Below are positions 49,795 to 63,076 of a DNA stretch of 64,000 nucleotides, piece by piece; the first letter of the stretch is position 1; each line of letters starts with the position of its first letter. The notes under the pieces are model-generated. The model was not told the origin of the DNA, did not search any database, and saw nothing but the letters and a program-made list of their open reading frames with translations. The stretch comes from Pempheris klunzingeri (Eukaryota > Chordata > Actinopteri > Acropomatiformes > Pempheridae): contig NC_092030.1 of the NCBI RefSeq assembly GCF_042242105.1, positions 5,619,501 to 5,683,500 on the forward strand, read 5' to 3'. The position numbers and the translations under genes are program-made.

Positions 49795-49860
49795 TTCCCC
49801 TAATTTCATTGTACCGCAATGACAATAAAGGCTATTCTATTCTATTCTCTATTCTATTCA
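49795..49860 (+). repeat. Retroposon-like 3' tail with ATTCT tandem units
   Basis: TAATTTCATTGTACCGCAAT followed by GACAATAAAGGC and a short (TATTC)n array is the usual 3' end of a common fish non-LTR retroposon. Only the tail is recognised. Confidence 0.45.
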
Positions 49861-50626
49861 AGGCCCAGACGCAGTGTTCTTCAGGTTCTTGCTGTACATA
49901 TCACTATCATATTATGCATATAACGTTATAGTTTGGCAAGAGGAGAATATACTTCAGTCTCAATCAACGATGTTTCATATAACATGTTAGGAAATAGATT
50001 ATGAAGTTGCACACCCATTTTCTCATGCAGGTGTTTAAGCAAAATCTTATGAAACAAAATTATGAAATCAAATTATTTTAATGTGATTAATATGTCTCAA
50101 TCACAAGAACATGCAGAAATCATGTCATCTTTGTTTAAATATAACAGGGCACCAACCCCTGACTCTCTGTGAGCACATGGAAAAACCTAAGCAACTCCAT
50201 TCATACAGTAAATACTGTAGCATGCTATGAATGCATCATAGTGAAGATAGGTTCTGTTTTATCTGTAGCTCACTGAGTCACTATTTGACGATCAGCTCAC
50301 ATTTACACGACCTATGCACCGTTTGCAATACACAGGCTTACCTTGTTAACATCAAGTGGTACAGGCAGGGGCACTGTTGTACAAGATTCACTCTCTGCTG
50401 GACACCGGAAGTACAGACTGAGTCCTGGCTGAGCTTAAAGTTACAAACCTTGCAAGAAAAAACACGTATATATAGAGATGATGAAGATCTGGGATTTTAA
50501 AGTATGCATAATATATGGATATACACATTTAATTAAAGCATAATGTTCACCTTTACGAAACATTCCATAAAAAATACCATTGCAGTAAAAGCTTTAGAAA
50601 AGTAGGCTTAGTATTCATAGACAGTC

Positions 50627-50690
<64 letters not shown>
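50627..50690 (+). repeat. (AGAT)16 microsatellite upstream of the gelsolin promoter
   Basis: 64 bp of pure AGAT tetranucleotides, about 60 bp before the GC-rich promoter block of the gelsolin gene. Each unit contains a GATA core. Confidence 0.95.
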
Positions 50691-50729
50691 GCAAACTGTT
50701 GAGATTGATGCAGATCATTGTGCATGAGC

Positions 50730-50932
50730 CGGCCGCCCCTCTGCAGGCGGTGCAGGCCAGGGGAGTGTCATAACGGGGAGTGTCCCGGGCCACAAGCATA
50801 AACAGCAGCTCTGCGCTCCGCCGCCCCGCCGACGCGACGCCTCTCTGCTCCCGCTGCAGCTAGAAGCGCTCACCGCGGCTCAGTCAGGTCTACACCGGCC
50901 GGTCAGTCCCCGATCACAACCTACACGTTCAG
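50730..50932 (+). promoter_or_regulatory. Probable gelsolin promoter and 5' UTR exon 1
   Basis: A short GC- and CpG-rich block (about 50730-50920) in otherwise AT-rich DNA, ending at a strong donor TTCAG|GTACGT (exon end 50932). The next plus-strand gene is gelsolin, whose first coding exon starts with an acceptor and five non-coding bases (57688-57692), so an upstream non-coding exon is required. A weak TATA-like CATAAAC lies at 50797-50803. The link across a 6.8 kb intron is inferred. Confidence 0.55.
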
Positions 50933-51612
50933 GTACGTCAATCCATTGTATTCAATGAACAAATCCAGCCTGTAGCACCGATTGCAGGACGTCAGTTTGA
51001 TACCTTGATTATGGCTGCAGTGAGTTGACCCGTTAGTTTCCATGCAGACTGGCACAAAGGTTTGATATGCAAGCAGCGGGTGTTGAGAGTGGAATATTTG
51101 GCTTCTCTCTGTGCGGAAAAAATGTTTACTTTAAATCTTTAAATCTTTCTTTGTGTGACTCATTCAAAGGAGTGTAAATCCAGATTTGATTGTGAAAAGT
51201 GCAAAGCTGCTGCTGCCATATATGGACAGGCAGCACAGACCCTGGATGATGACTCAAAATACTGTGTGGTTACATTTACATACATCATACATCTTGTCTT
51301 TGCATACATCTTCCTCAGCTGAAGTGAGTTCAGGCCTCTGTGTGTAATAACAAATCCCAGAGCAAAATGCTTCAATGTAACTGCATTAGAGTTTAAAAGT
51401 AATTTGGTTGAGCATCTCAGGTAAAACCTGTGAGATTTTCCTCAGTAAATGTATATGCACATCTCTATTTGAGGACATCTGTGGTTGCCATAGAAACACC
51501 CAAGTAAATAATAACACTGTTCACTGAGGAAGTTACTCACAATATCCTGTATATGGTTGTTTGCAACAGCAGATGTGCGGTGAGTGATTCAGAGAGGGTG
51601 GTTGATATGTTT

Positions 51613-51646
<34 letters not shown>

Positions 51647-54600
51647 ATGTGATAGAGGAAGGCAGAGAATGTATGAGGAAGAGCTATAGACAGACCTTTG
51701 TTAGCCAACTAGAAAGCGCTGTGTCAGATCCGCACTCAGCAGATGGACAGAGATTAAGGGATGCCTGGACCCTGTACTATACCCCACCTCATACTCAGAT
51801 GTAAGCCTCAAACAAGTGTGTGCACGCTCTCTGTCTGTGGGTGCGTGCTAAAGGGCAGGACAGCTGAACTGGTGGGTGTTTGTATGCGAACTCTCCATAT
51901 TTGGAAGAAGGAAAAAAGAAAGGAAATATTGCTTGCTGAAGCTAGAAAATCATAATTAGGGAGAGTGTCCTCACACGAAGAATGACAGCATAGGTCTTAT
52001 TGTAAACATGCTTACATCTCCTGACAAGCAGCCTCTTGTGGTCATGCAGTCATGCAATTACCGTCCTCCACGTTCTCTTTCTGTGTAGAGGGAGGGTGTG
52101 GCTGGCATGTCTGCATTAACTAGTCTTAGTCTGGGTAACCTATAACCGTTGTTTCAGCATTTAAATCACAGTACTTTAGTGTAAAGCAGGTCATAACTAA
52201 ATAATGAAATATAGCATTTGAATACAGACTGACTTAGAAATCAAAAGACTTCTAGCCCAGTTTTAACCAAAAATGTCAAGATGCTTTTTGGCCTGAAAAA
52301 TCAATGCTTATTAAGAATTGTGTGAATGTGACACTGGTTGGCTGCCTCTAACAGTGAAGGCAACCTTTCTTTAGCCTTAGCCAAGAATTTGTTGCCAAAA
52401 CCTAACCAGCCGACGTGATTTAAGTGGGTTGTATGAATACCTGTCCATGGTCATTGTGTTACTTACAGTAGATTGCAGTCAGCACGCCCCCAGTTTGGAC
52501 AAGCAGGACAATAGTACATGCGGGTACAATATAGCAGTATAGTGCTGTGGGCGGGGTCAGCAGAAAACATATTTAGCCACCTAAAAAAAATGAACACCAG
52601 TTTAATATATGCTATATTTAGAATATTTTCACCGCTTTACGTTACCATCAGACAACCCTTTTAATCAGGGAACTGAAGCTGTTACTGCAAAAATGTGCAT
52701 TTCGAAGTCTGCAGACTCCATTGACAAAAACAGCTATTTTTTCCGCGTAGAAGATGGGAGGTGGAGGTGGAGTTGCTCGACTACCTCTGTCTCGATCGGT
52801 TATTTTGTTTGTGTTATTGTAAGACTTTGGTGTTGTCAATGGTTAGTTCAGATCTTAAACAACATTTTAGTTTGTTGAGCGCAGCAGTGGTCATCCAGCA
52901 ACTCCCCTGCTGTACGAGGTAAAATTACTGTTCTTGTCAATGGAGTCTGGCGATTTTGAAGAGAGCATAGCGATGAAATGGATTCCCTTCCCAGATGAAA
53001 AGGCTGACCTCAATCCTCCGCGACACATTGCTTAGCATCCATACAGGTAGACCTGTCTGTTTTTCCGTACTGGGGGCATGTAGACCACGGTTTCCTGTAA
53101 GTAATACTCTATCAAAGGGTAAGTACTTAATATAATTCACTATCTCTTAAACCATCAGAGGTGGAGTCATGCTTGGGCAGGACATTCACAAAACACTGTT
53201 AACGTCGTCTAGGCTACATAAGACAGTAACTTTTAAAATCATTCAAACAGATGAAGACACTGTGATTCAGTAGAAAGGTTAGGATGTTTCCCCATCAGCT
53301 TCAAATCAATGTCACCTGGTGACAGTGTTTTCAGGTAGATTGTTTGTGAATCAACCTTCTCATATCCTTTAATAACCATCCATATATCAGGACGGTTATT
53401 TATAAAGTCATAAACAGCCGCTTTGATTGCCTTTGTCTTACACTGATAAGACACTGATACACTAATATAGAGAGCCGAGTCTGTGCAGAGTGTTATCTGT
53501 CCAGAGCAAAGCTGGAGGGCAGCTGCACAGGCCTCAAGAGGCAGAGAGCAGCATGCATGGAGAAAATGAGTCATCGAGAATCCCCGTCCTGAAGGAAGAA
53601 TCCCTTTTCTTGGGAGAAAATCAGCATAGAAGGCCACACAATCATATCTCACAGAGAAAACTATTATATGTTTGTTTTTGAAGTGGGACACCAACAGGCT
53701 CATCACAAGCCTCATGAATCCAATGTTGCTATCTGCACAGTGGATCAAGTTTTCACGCAGGCCTCAAGCGAAGGCAGACACAAAAGACAGGCTGGTGAAA
53801 AATGGGGGAGGGGACTGTCAAATAACTGAGGCTGGAATGACACACTCACTCCATGTTGATCTGGAGGCAAAAGAGGGGACAAAGAGTCTGCAGTGAGGGG
53901 GTAGAAACTCCACAAATACCTCAGAGGTGTGGGGTGGTCTCCAAACACCATCTGTTTTTCCCAGCATGCCTGTGAAGAAGCACAAACCAACAGTCACATG
54001 ACTTGTTCTATTTAAACTGTTAGCTGTGCGTGTGTTGAGCCAAAGAAACAACCCCTCCGTGAGTCACTTTATCCAACGGTGCTGCCAGAAACACTTGATG
54101 GTTAATGTTTCATTCAGCGAAAAAAGTGTAGCTCATTGATTTTTCAAAGTGTGAGGTGATACAGATGCTTTGTATCCCCTCTGATGTCTGCTTTATTAAG
54201 TCACAGACGGGACAAATATCGAACTGTAAGGTAAAATAGCTTAGATGTGCACAGACAGAACATTTCTCTCCAGCAGAGAGGAAGATCACAGTCAAAGGCA
54301 GTCACATTTATTTAGCGCCACAAAACAAAGATCTTCGGAAGAAGGAGTTGCACAAAAATAATGTGTTGCAGAGTGAATGTATTCGGCTGTTGCTGGATGG
54401 AAAGACTTCTCAGGCAAGTCGGCTTTCCTGGATTTCTTTTTAAAAAGCAGCTCTATTTTCAGGCATTCAGAGAGCAACACACGCGGGGTGTTTTGGAACA
54501 TTTATCACTACGGTCGAATGACTTTCACAGACACTTTTGTCATGAAACACACACTAGACAGAAACTGCAAAACTGCACTTAAAGTGGAGTTACAAAGTGA

Positions 54601-57600
54601 AAACTCTGACGTTGCTTTCACTGGTGTACTGTATGTTTGTGTCATGACTACAGTTTTAGACGTTAATGTGCCCTATGTTACCCTCAGAGACTCAAATTTA
54701 AGTTCACTTCTCTGCTGTACGTGCAGGGTGTGTCAGATCGTGCTAATGAATGACTGTATATCAATTCAAGCAGAAGTTACTGATCCATTACCAGTTGCTT
54801 GGGAACAAAAAGCTATGGTGTTCTCTCACCACAGTTGTTTAAAATGTTCTTCAAATATTTAGGAAGTAGCAGTTTTGAGGATGTGGTAGCAATCTCATTT
54901 AGATGCATTTTAGTATTTTATTTGTTCAAACCAAGTGCTAGCAGGGGTCGCTTGTGTCACTAAAGTCATTAATGTCGGAGAAATCATGTAAAGAAATAGT
55001 TTAATATTTTGGGCTTAGCTTATTAGCTTTCTATGCGAGGAGGTGAGCCTGTTTTCTTTTCCTGAAGTTTGTAGTGTACAAGTTAATCACTCATTTTAGT
55101 AACCTAAATGGCTTAATCATCTTATCTTGACCGTCTAGGCCCCCTTGTCCAATCACCGGCCCGAACAGATCTAACAGGAACTCACACTGATTGTTCTTTA
55201 ATAAACTCAGCTCACAGGAGGACTGAGGTTTACCCAAACATTTAAATCATATGATCACCATTAATAAATGTTTCTTAGTTACTGTTATTAAGTAAGAAAA
55301 TAATAGAAGGAATAGAGGAATAATCATTCCTGTGTCCCAGAATAAAAGTGCTCAGTGTTTAATTTAAATCAATTTATTATCTCTAAACCGGTATTTGGCT
55401 ATTGGTGTCTCTGTTTCCAGGCTTGACAAATTAGGGACTAAACATTGCTCATACTCACCTAAGGCAGAGTTAAATCTTCCTGCGTGACTACAGACGCTGC
55501 AGATTCGCTGTCTACGTTTTGTGGCATTCAAGCTTCTCCAGGCTGGAAACTCCTCGAGGCTACTTTTAAGCCAATGTAGGAAAATTCTGCTTTCCACATC
55601 CTCCATCAAGCTAGGATGACCCCAGCCAAACTTGGACACAGTTGCAGACGTTGCTTTGTCATGGAAGCTCAGACAGCGCATGACCTCATATGACTCCAGG
55701 GTACCCTGCTGTTTAGGCTACATTTTCACTGTTATGTCTCTATAGTCTCAACCGTAGAGACATTTGAATGTCTTTGTTCACTTTCTATTCAAAAATCAGG
55801 AAAGTTAACTGTGAAAATGTGTTGCTGTCAAAATAATGCACTTTTCCATTCTGAAACATACCATAGCTACAAAAGTACACTGCTGCAGTGAGTGTGGCTG
55901 TTACATAGATGAGAGCAGAAGGAGGGGGGGGGGGGGTCCCCACATTTGTTGGCTTGGTTAAATGAATTCTGAGCCACTTCCCCCTTCCAGGGTCAGGAGC
56001 AGATTCCTGCCATGTTTGTGGGCAGACAGCCGCCTAAAAGAATGGGCAACTCTTGCTTCGATGTGGACAGTTAGTCATGCAAATTGAGAGGCAGCTGGTC
56101 CAAGCAGCATTCCTGTGGAAAATTGCATTCTGTGTTCATTTTGAACTGCATGACTCCCAGTTTTCACATGTTTTTTTTGTAAAACCTGACCCTAAGCTTT
56201 GTCAATAGCTCTTTACAGTTAATGGTTTGAATATCTTATAAGCACACCATCATTTAAATGAGTGAGAAAAAATAAAGAACAAATGCATCATGAAAGTTCA
56301 CATAAGCCCCTTTCATAGAGTCAGGTTCTAATTTGAGAACACTGCTTCACTTCAGAGAATTTGTTTGCCCTCTCTCTGCTGTGTTTTCTGTGGAGTCATT
56401 TTATGAAAATTACTACGGTACGATTTGGAATGTGTAATCTGACGCTGCAGACATTTAAGTCTAACCATAAAACAGTTGCCGGAGGTGGGAAATGTATTCA
56501 GAGTTTTTAGTTAAAGCTGCAAAACAAGTTAAATCACCTTGTGGAGTTTTTTTGCTAACAAACGTATGTTTGCACTAGCTGTCTCTCATCTCTGGAGAAC
56601 TTGAAACCTACATTGTCTATAAAATAGATAGATAGATAGAAATACTTAATTGAGCTGTCAAGCAAAGTAGTGTTAAAAGTGTATTATTAGTTGAAGTACA
56701 ATGCAAATAAAATACAGGTAATTGTCCAAATGTTTTATATCTTACAAATAACAGTACTTCATTCTCTCTATGCAGGCCAGACTCCAAATACACAGTTTTT
56801 AATTCTCCTTGAAACACACCCAAACTGATAGTCATCTGATTTACTTGTTGGTAATTAATAAACTATCCTACAAACAGCTTCCACACACCCATAACAAAGA
56901 GTTTAACAAAGAGTTTAGCGGGATGCTCAACTCCCATTTTAAAAATCTCAAACATCCACACATGCTGTTCAGTAATCCAATGCAGCACAGACACCTACTT
57001 GAAACCCTTGATCAGGCGCCACATGTCTTCATGCTGTGTGATATGGCTGAAGTGAAACATGATGCTGTGTGCTGTGAGACCACAAGATTTGTTAACTGGT
57101 AGAGATTTAGAGTATTTCGATTTGGACTTGGACTATGAATTCTAATTGAAAAGGCTGTGTTACACATTAATCTAATAAAAGATTTTGGAAGTGTATTGTC
57201 CTTTTTTTTGAGCTTGACCCATGCCGATTAAATTGGCAACATTTTTTGAAGAACAAGGAGAATATCTTATACACCCGTCTTTTCCTACATATGACTGCAC
57301 ACTGTGTTTCTTTTCCAACCATCACTGGTTATGACAGCACCTGAGTCATACCAGCAGGGACTTCCACTTCCTGCTCTATAGAGGAAACACCCCGAGCACA
57401 GGGCAACAGTGACTCACTCTGCTCTGCATTAATATCTAACTATAACCCTAAACTTTATCTTTGTATCCATGGCAACAACTCAGCCAAACGGGGTGCGGCT
57501 TTATGTTTTCCAGGGCAAACATCTCACAAATGAGGAGTCCCAGTTAAAAGGTTACTTCAAGGCTCAACGACCCTTATCTCTGCAGTGTTTGGCCACCGAC

Positions 57601-57687
57601 CCAGAGCCTTAAACCACAGCTTGTCACACACCTGTGCTGTATGTTTAGGGCCCAGCACTGAATCTCAGACGTGTAATTTTCCTGCAG
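50933..57687. other. Probable gelsolin intron 1
   Basis: 6.8 kb with no recognisable exon. Contains a GT microsatellite (51615-51645), a repeat fragment at about 54985-55090 and a 14-bp G run at 55923-55936. The open frames at 53239-53748 (minus) and 54377-54862 (plus) are the longest, but show no domain, motif or splice context. Confidence 0.45.
51615..51645 (+). repeat. (GT)15 microsatellite
   Basis: Uninterrupted GT run. Confidence 0.95.
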
Positions 57688-57692
57688 GCAGG

Positions 57693-60600
57693 ATGGCAGC
57701 ACATCACCCAGAGTTCGAGCGGGCCGGACAGAAACCGGGCCTCCAGGTGTGGAGGGTGGAGAACTTTGACCTGGTACCCGTTCCCGAGGCACTGTACGGA
57801 GGATTTTACACCGGAGACGCCTACCTCATCCTCAACACCATCAAACAACGCTCCGGGAACCTGCAGTTCGACCTCCACTTCTGGCTGGGTGAGTGCAGTG
57901 AGAGGGACGTTATCATGTATTTATTGCAGGGAAATTAGCAGAAGTTTTTTCTAAGGTTTTTTTATTGTTGATATTAGATTGAAGATCACTTTGCAGCATT
58001 TTCCCTTCTTTGTAAATGTTTTTTTTCTGTAAAATTTAATAAAATGTATACAAGGTCTCTAAAAAAGTAAACTGGTAATGAACTTAATTATTATTATTAT
58101 AGGGGTTATAGGGATTGTTTTAATGTTTAAGTGTATGTTGTCTTGTTATAACCTAAAAACAATAAAACATTAAAAAAAGAACTATTATTATTATTAATCT
58201 AGCACTTCTTGGATGGTTAAAAAAACAGAAACAATAGAAAGCACAGATAAGATCTCAGCGATAATCTAAGACAGAGCAGATAACTCAAATGATAATACTT
58301 CCAAACAATGTTCAAAGCAACCAGAGGAAACATTTGTGCATCCATTTTTCCTTTTCTTTGTATTTGTCTTGTTTCCATGGACATGTGGTCAAACATGAAA
58401 GCGCTGATCTCAGTTTTCCAGTGCAGCTACAAACCTGCTTGACTTGCACAGCAGATGACCGTCTGTATCCGAGCTCCTGGAAAGTAATTTGACTTGACAG
58501 CGCAGCTGCTGATGACAATGTGCATGTAACGTACTGAATCTGGGAGGATGAGGAGAGGAAAACATGTTGACAAAGGAAATAACAGATAACACTGTATGCT
58601 GTTTACTTGGGACGGCCTCTGAAACTTAAAGGGCTAACAAGGATACGGTTGAATTTTATAGCTGACATTTTTTTAATGATCTAAAACCAGCTAAAAACAG
58701 CTGTCGGATAAAATTATACTCAAGTACAGTACCGGAGAAAATGTAGCTGTATTACTTTCTACATCTTTATTGTAGAACACTCTGACAGTAACTTATTTTC
58801 TTAAAAATCACTCTACCTACAGTATCAGACATACTTACATAGATACAGCGGTCTGAATACCACTGAAATAAGAAAATCAGCCTTGTTTGAGATGAGACAT
58901 AGGATCAACCCATTAAGGTGTTTTCAACCTTTTATCCATCAATGTAACATGCAATTTTCACTGATTTAAGATAAGTCCTGTATTGACAGAAGACAGTGTA
59001 TCTGACTGGGTCAATTCTCTGGGATTCAGCTCAAGGCAAACATGAAAAGGAGAAGCTGAGCTGTGTCTTTTTTTTTCAATTATTGATTTCATGTGCTTTT
59101 GGTCAGCTTGATTGATCATGGAAACAGCATTTACCAATACACAGGATCTGATGTAACCCTCCCACATGCTGCTGAACTACTCTGTGTGACCAGAAATAGA
59201 AAAATGTTGCAACCATTAATGCGTCTGTTGGGATCTGACCCCCCCCCAACACATCGATCTCACTCACTCACTGCTCCCCTCACTGGGGGAATTCATCAAA
59301 CACAAAATGTGGCTCACTGGGTAAGACGTACAGTATGACTGCATAAGGACCAGGATTAACATGGAGCATCTCTGTGCTTCCACGTTTGCAGGTGATTTTT
59401 GCACCCAGGATGAGAGTGGCTCGGCGGCCATCTTTACAGTCCAAATGGACGACTTCCTTGGGGGGAAACCCATTCAGTACCGTGAGGTCCAGGGACACGA
59501 GTCCAAAACCTTTCTGGGCTACTTCAAGTCTGGAATCAAATACATGGTGAGATGTCATGTTTGTAGCTGCAAAACGTCTATTAAGATACATGTTTTTTGA
59601 GCTTTTTTGCTTTTGTTTAACATAAAACATGCATCCAGTATATGTAGAATAGAAGATCCATGTGTCTAAATTTACCAGTAAAAAAATACTTCTTCTTTTT
59701 ATTTTGTTAAGTGCAGAGCCACTTGTCCTAAAAGGCAGGTATTTTATTTTGAAATACAACTCTTATGTTGCAGAAAGGCGGCGTGGCTTCTGGGTTCAAG
59801 CATGTCGTCACCAACGAAGTGGTCGTGCAGCGATTGCTCCAGGTCAAAGGCCGTCGTGTTGTCCGGGCAACGGAGGTGGCAGTCAACTGGGACAGCTTCA
59901 ACCAGGGAGACTGCTTCATCCTGGACCTGGGGGATGTGAGTCGGACTGAGCAGAGCCGTCGGATCAGTATTAGATACACATAATAGTGTGATGATGTGAC
60001 TGAGTCCATTTAGCAACCACAAGCTATGAGGATAATGGGAGACGTGGTCTTAATGCTACTGGAAGTTCCCTCAGGAAAGATTTCACCCACCTACCTACTT
60101 TTCTCTTCCTTTTGCCCTACAGGAGATTTACCAGTGGTGTGGCTCCCAGAGCAACCGCTTTGAGAAGCTGAAGGCTACTCAGGTCGCCAAGGGTATCCGT
60201 GACAACGAGCGCAGCGGGAGGGCCCGGGTTTATGTCTGTGAGGAGGGTGTGGAGAGAGAGAAGATGCTGGAGGTGAATTCATCAGTGAATTATGAGATCA
60301 AATTAAGCTTCAAGCTGACTTACGTGTTAAAACCTCTGCGTCTGTCCTCAGGTGTTAGGCCCTAAACCAGACCTGCCCCCCGGCGCCTCTGATGACATCA
60401 AAGCTGATGCTTCAAATAGGAAGAGGGCCAAACTCTACAAGGTGAAAATCTGATTCTAAAAGTAGTATTTGAGGCTCAAACAGTTTCACCACCACTTAAA
60501 CTAAGTTAAAGGGACTTTGTTCCATGTTCTCTCTTCACTTTTGCAATTACTAGAACTTTCTTTGCTGTGAAAAGGCTCTTCGTGCTGTTAATTATGGGGA

Positions 60601-63076
60601 TCACTGTCCTCTGGGGAAACATAACTTTTGAGTTCACAAAATACACATTAAATAGTTTCAAACAAATCTCCTATTGAAACATTTTCAGTGAGAATTTGTT
60701 AAACATCTAAAATGTTGTGCTTTATGTAAAAGAGTTTAATTTCAAAGTCATTACATTGTGGCTTCTTCTTCTTCTCCCAGTTCGAATTTATTTATTATTT
60801 AATATTATTTATTTACTAGTTATTTAATGGCAGCTGATATTTACCAGGTTAAAAAGCCCAGGTGGAGGCACTGCAGCCGGAACAACCTGTTACTTTCAGC
60901 AGCTCTTGGATGGTAAACTCTGTCCCCTTCTGCAGGTGTCCAATGCCAGTGGAGGCATGACCATCGCGCTGGTGGCAGCTGAGAACCCGTTCGCCCAGAG
61001 CGCCCTGGAGTCCGGCGACTGCTTCATTCTGGACCACGGCTCCGATGGCAAGATCTTCGTCTGGAAAGGTCAGTGCAGGGTGCTGCAGTGGATCCGCTGT
61101 GAGTTAATTTAGCAGAGTAAGAATGAAAAGACTGATCCTCCTGTCATGTATGTAAACTAAATATGAAACTAAATAAGTAACAAAATATTCATAGCACCAT
61201 TCATTTATTATGTATGTACATGTTCTGTCTTGATTTGATACTTACCTCAGCTATCTTTTCTCTGGCTTACAGGCAAAGACGCCAACATGGACGAGCGAAA
61301 GGCAGCAATGAAGGCCGCGGACGAGTTCATCAAGAAGATGGGTTACCCCAAACACACTCAGGTCCAGATCCTGCCAGAGCATGGCGAGACGCCGCTCTTC
61401 AAACAGTTCTTCAAAAACTGGCGGGACAAAGATCAGACTGAGGGCCTGGGCGTGGCCTACATCGCCAACAGCATCGCCAAGATCGAGAAGGTGCCCTTCG
61501 ACGCCGCCGGCCTGCACGACTCCCCCGCCATGGCCGCCCAGCACGGCATGGTGGATGACGGCAGTGGAGAGAAACAGGTGAGAGGATGGAAATCCCTTCT
61601 AGCTTGTTGATCTTGTGCTTTGGACTGTGCCCAGAGATCTTTCATCGTTGAATTTATTTATTTTTTTTTGTGACAGATCTGGCGCATTGAGGGGTCCGAC
61701 AAGGTGCCGGTGGATCCCTCCACATATGGACAGTTCTACGGAGGAGACAGCTACATCATCCTGTACAATTACCATCATGGCGGACGCCAGGGACACATCA
61801 TCTACATGTGGTGAGAACAACAGAAAGATAAAGATGGATTAGGCAAGATTTTGTTGTAAAATAGTATTCCTGTCTTAACTGCCTGAATCACAAAGTTAGG
61901 TGTCATGTGATTCATATCAAATCTGCTTAAATGTGCTACCAATTTTCTTTTAGTGCACATTGACGAGAGACAATTAAAGGCACCCTTTGGAGTTTTTGAC
62001 CACTGGTAGTGCTGTAGAGTAACATTTTAAAGGGTGGTTCCCTGTTTTCTTCACATCGAGGCACATGCACGTGCATTAACACGTGGGTGATGTGATGAAA
62101 TGCAGCAGTGAAGACTGCAAGCCTGCAAAGATGGATGTAAACAATGCAGGTTTCAAAAAATTGAAGAAAAACCAGCTCTGCAAATGTTTTATTGGAGAGT
62201 AACTGTACTCAAAAGATACTTGAAAGTATCCACCAAATGGTGTTTCTCACCAAAGAGTTTTGGTGAGAAACACTGATTATAAACAGAAACCGTGCTTACA
62301 GGAAAACCCCACAGGGCACCTTACAATATAAATGATGTGCAGAAGTGAAAAGCAAATAGTTTTCTTCAAGTATTGTAATTAATGCAGAATTTTATTTTTT
62401 ACAAGCAGTGTAGTGTTTACATTTTGGGATAATTTACATTTTAACTACATCACATTTTCAGTTGGAAAATTATACCTCGAAGATTAAGGCATCAGAGACA
62501 AATGTACAGGAATCTCATAGGCATTATTACATACATAGGCATGAGGCACCGTCAGACATAACAGCAGTCTTTTGATATATTTGATTTCTGCTTTTAACGT
62601 GAATAACATTTTGACTTTTATGTTTCTTAATGCTCAGACCTTTAAAAAAAAAACACATCTGTGTTGAGAAATTAAAAACAAGTAGAATCGAGATATTAGC
62701 AGGCTTGGAAATCAGAGCTCAGAGGAACACAGTGAGTTCAGTCGTCTATAAAGCAATTACAGTCAAAGCTGTTACAGTCAAAACAGCTCATGTGGCCATA
62801 CCACATGTTGACGTTAGAACTGCTTTGACGTCTGTTCTAAAAGTAGAACACAGAAGCCCATTTTTTTGTCTAATTTCAGCTCTAATTGGTGGGATATGGG
62901 GTTGTTTTGTGAGCGCATACTGAGTCCCAGTTTGTGCCTCTGGGTGTGACAAGTTCAATTTATTATTTATTGTTCTGTTTCCCAGGCAGGGAATGGACTC
63001 CAGTCAGGATGAAATCGGGGCCTCTGCGATCCTCGGCGCCCAGCTGGATGAGGAGCTCGGTGGTGGTCCCGTGCAG
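57693..63076 (+). CDS. gsn: Gelsolin (cytoplasmic form), N-terminal 472 residues; runs off the right edge
   Basis: Nine coding exons: 57693-57888, 59392-59546, 59774-59935, 60123-60272, 60352-60441, 60936-61068, 61273-61577, 61677-61810 and 62986-63076. All have GT/AG junctions in continuous frame, totalling 1416 bp. Gelsolin severs and caps actin filaments under Ca2+ and PIP2 control. Domains: G1 about residues 10-117 ([15 protein letters not shown], then [18 protein letters not shown]), G2 about 118-235 with the PIP2/actin-binding segment [11 protein letters not shown] and KGRRVVR at 142-148, G3 about 250-350 ([19 protein letters not shown]), a linker with [18 protein letters not shown], and G4 from residue 398 ([13 protein letters not shown]). 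The remaining third (end of G4 to G6) should lie beyond 64000. No signal peptide precedes the MAAHHPEF start, so this is the cytoplasmic form. Residues fit gelsolin better than scinderin, but fish have several gelsolin/scinderin-like copies, so the exact paralogue is open. Confidence 0.93.
57889..59391. other. Gelsolin intron after first coding exon
   Basis: 1.5 kb AT-rich intron. Contains ATT-rich stretches near 58080-58200 and a repeat-end fragment at about 58715-58770 related to the family at 4595-5028. No exon seen. Confidence 0.5.
60442..60935. other. Gelsolin intron between exons encoding LYK and VSNASGG
   Basis: 494 bp intron with an AT-rich TATTTATT cluster at about 60785-60835; nothing else recognised. 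Confidence 0.5.
61811..62985. other. Gelsolin intron within domain G4
   Basis: 1.2 kb intron; the open frame at 62630-62923 has no recognisable product. Confidence 0.5.

Larger units (their letters stand above)
45546..50749. other. Intergenic region between divergent ppp2r2a and gelsolin
   Basis: 5.2 kb without a recognisable gene. It holds a GCTAA-rich repeat at about 46975-47530, a CATCCATCC retroposon at 48205-48425, a retroposon-like tail with ATTCT units at about 49795-49860, and an AGAT array at 50627-50690. The 120-codon open frame at 46532-46894 has no recognisable motif. Confidence 0.5.

Noticed and set aside
53239..53748. 169-codon open frame on the minus strand within probable gelsolin intron 1
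   Set aside because: No recognised domain, irregular composition, no promoter or splice context; one of many chance frames in a 64-kb window.
54377..54862. 161-codon open frame on the plus strand
   Set aside because: No motif resembling a known family and no splice signals consistent with gelsolin; likely chance.
55364..55681. 105-codon minus-strand open frame
   Set aside because: Composition is protein-like, but I recognise no family and see no splice context; not enough to call a gene.
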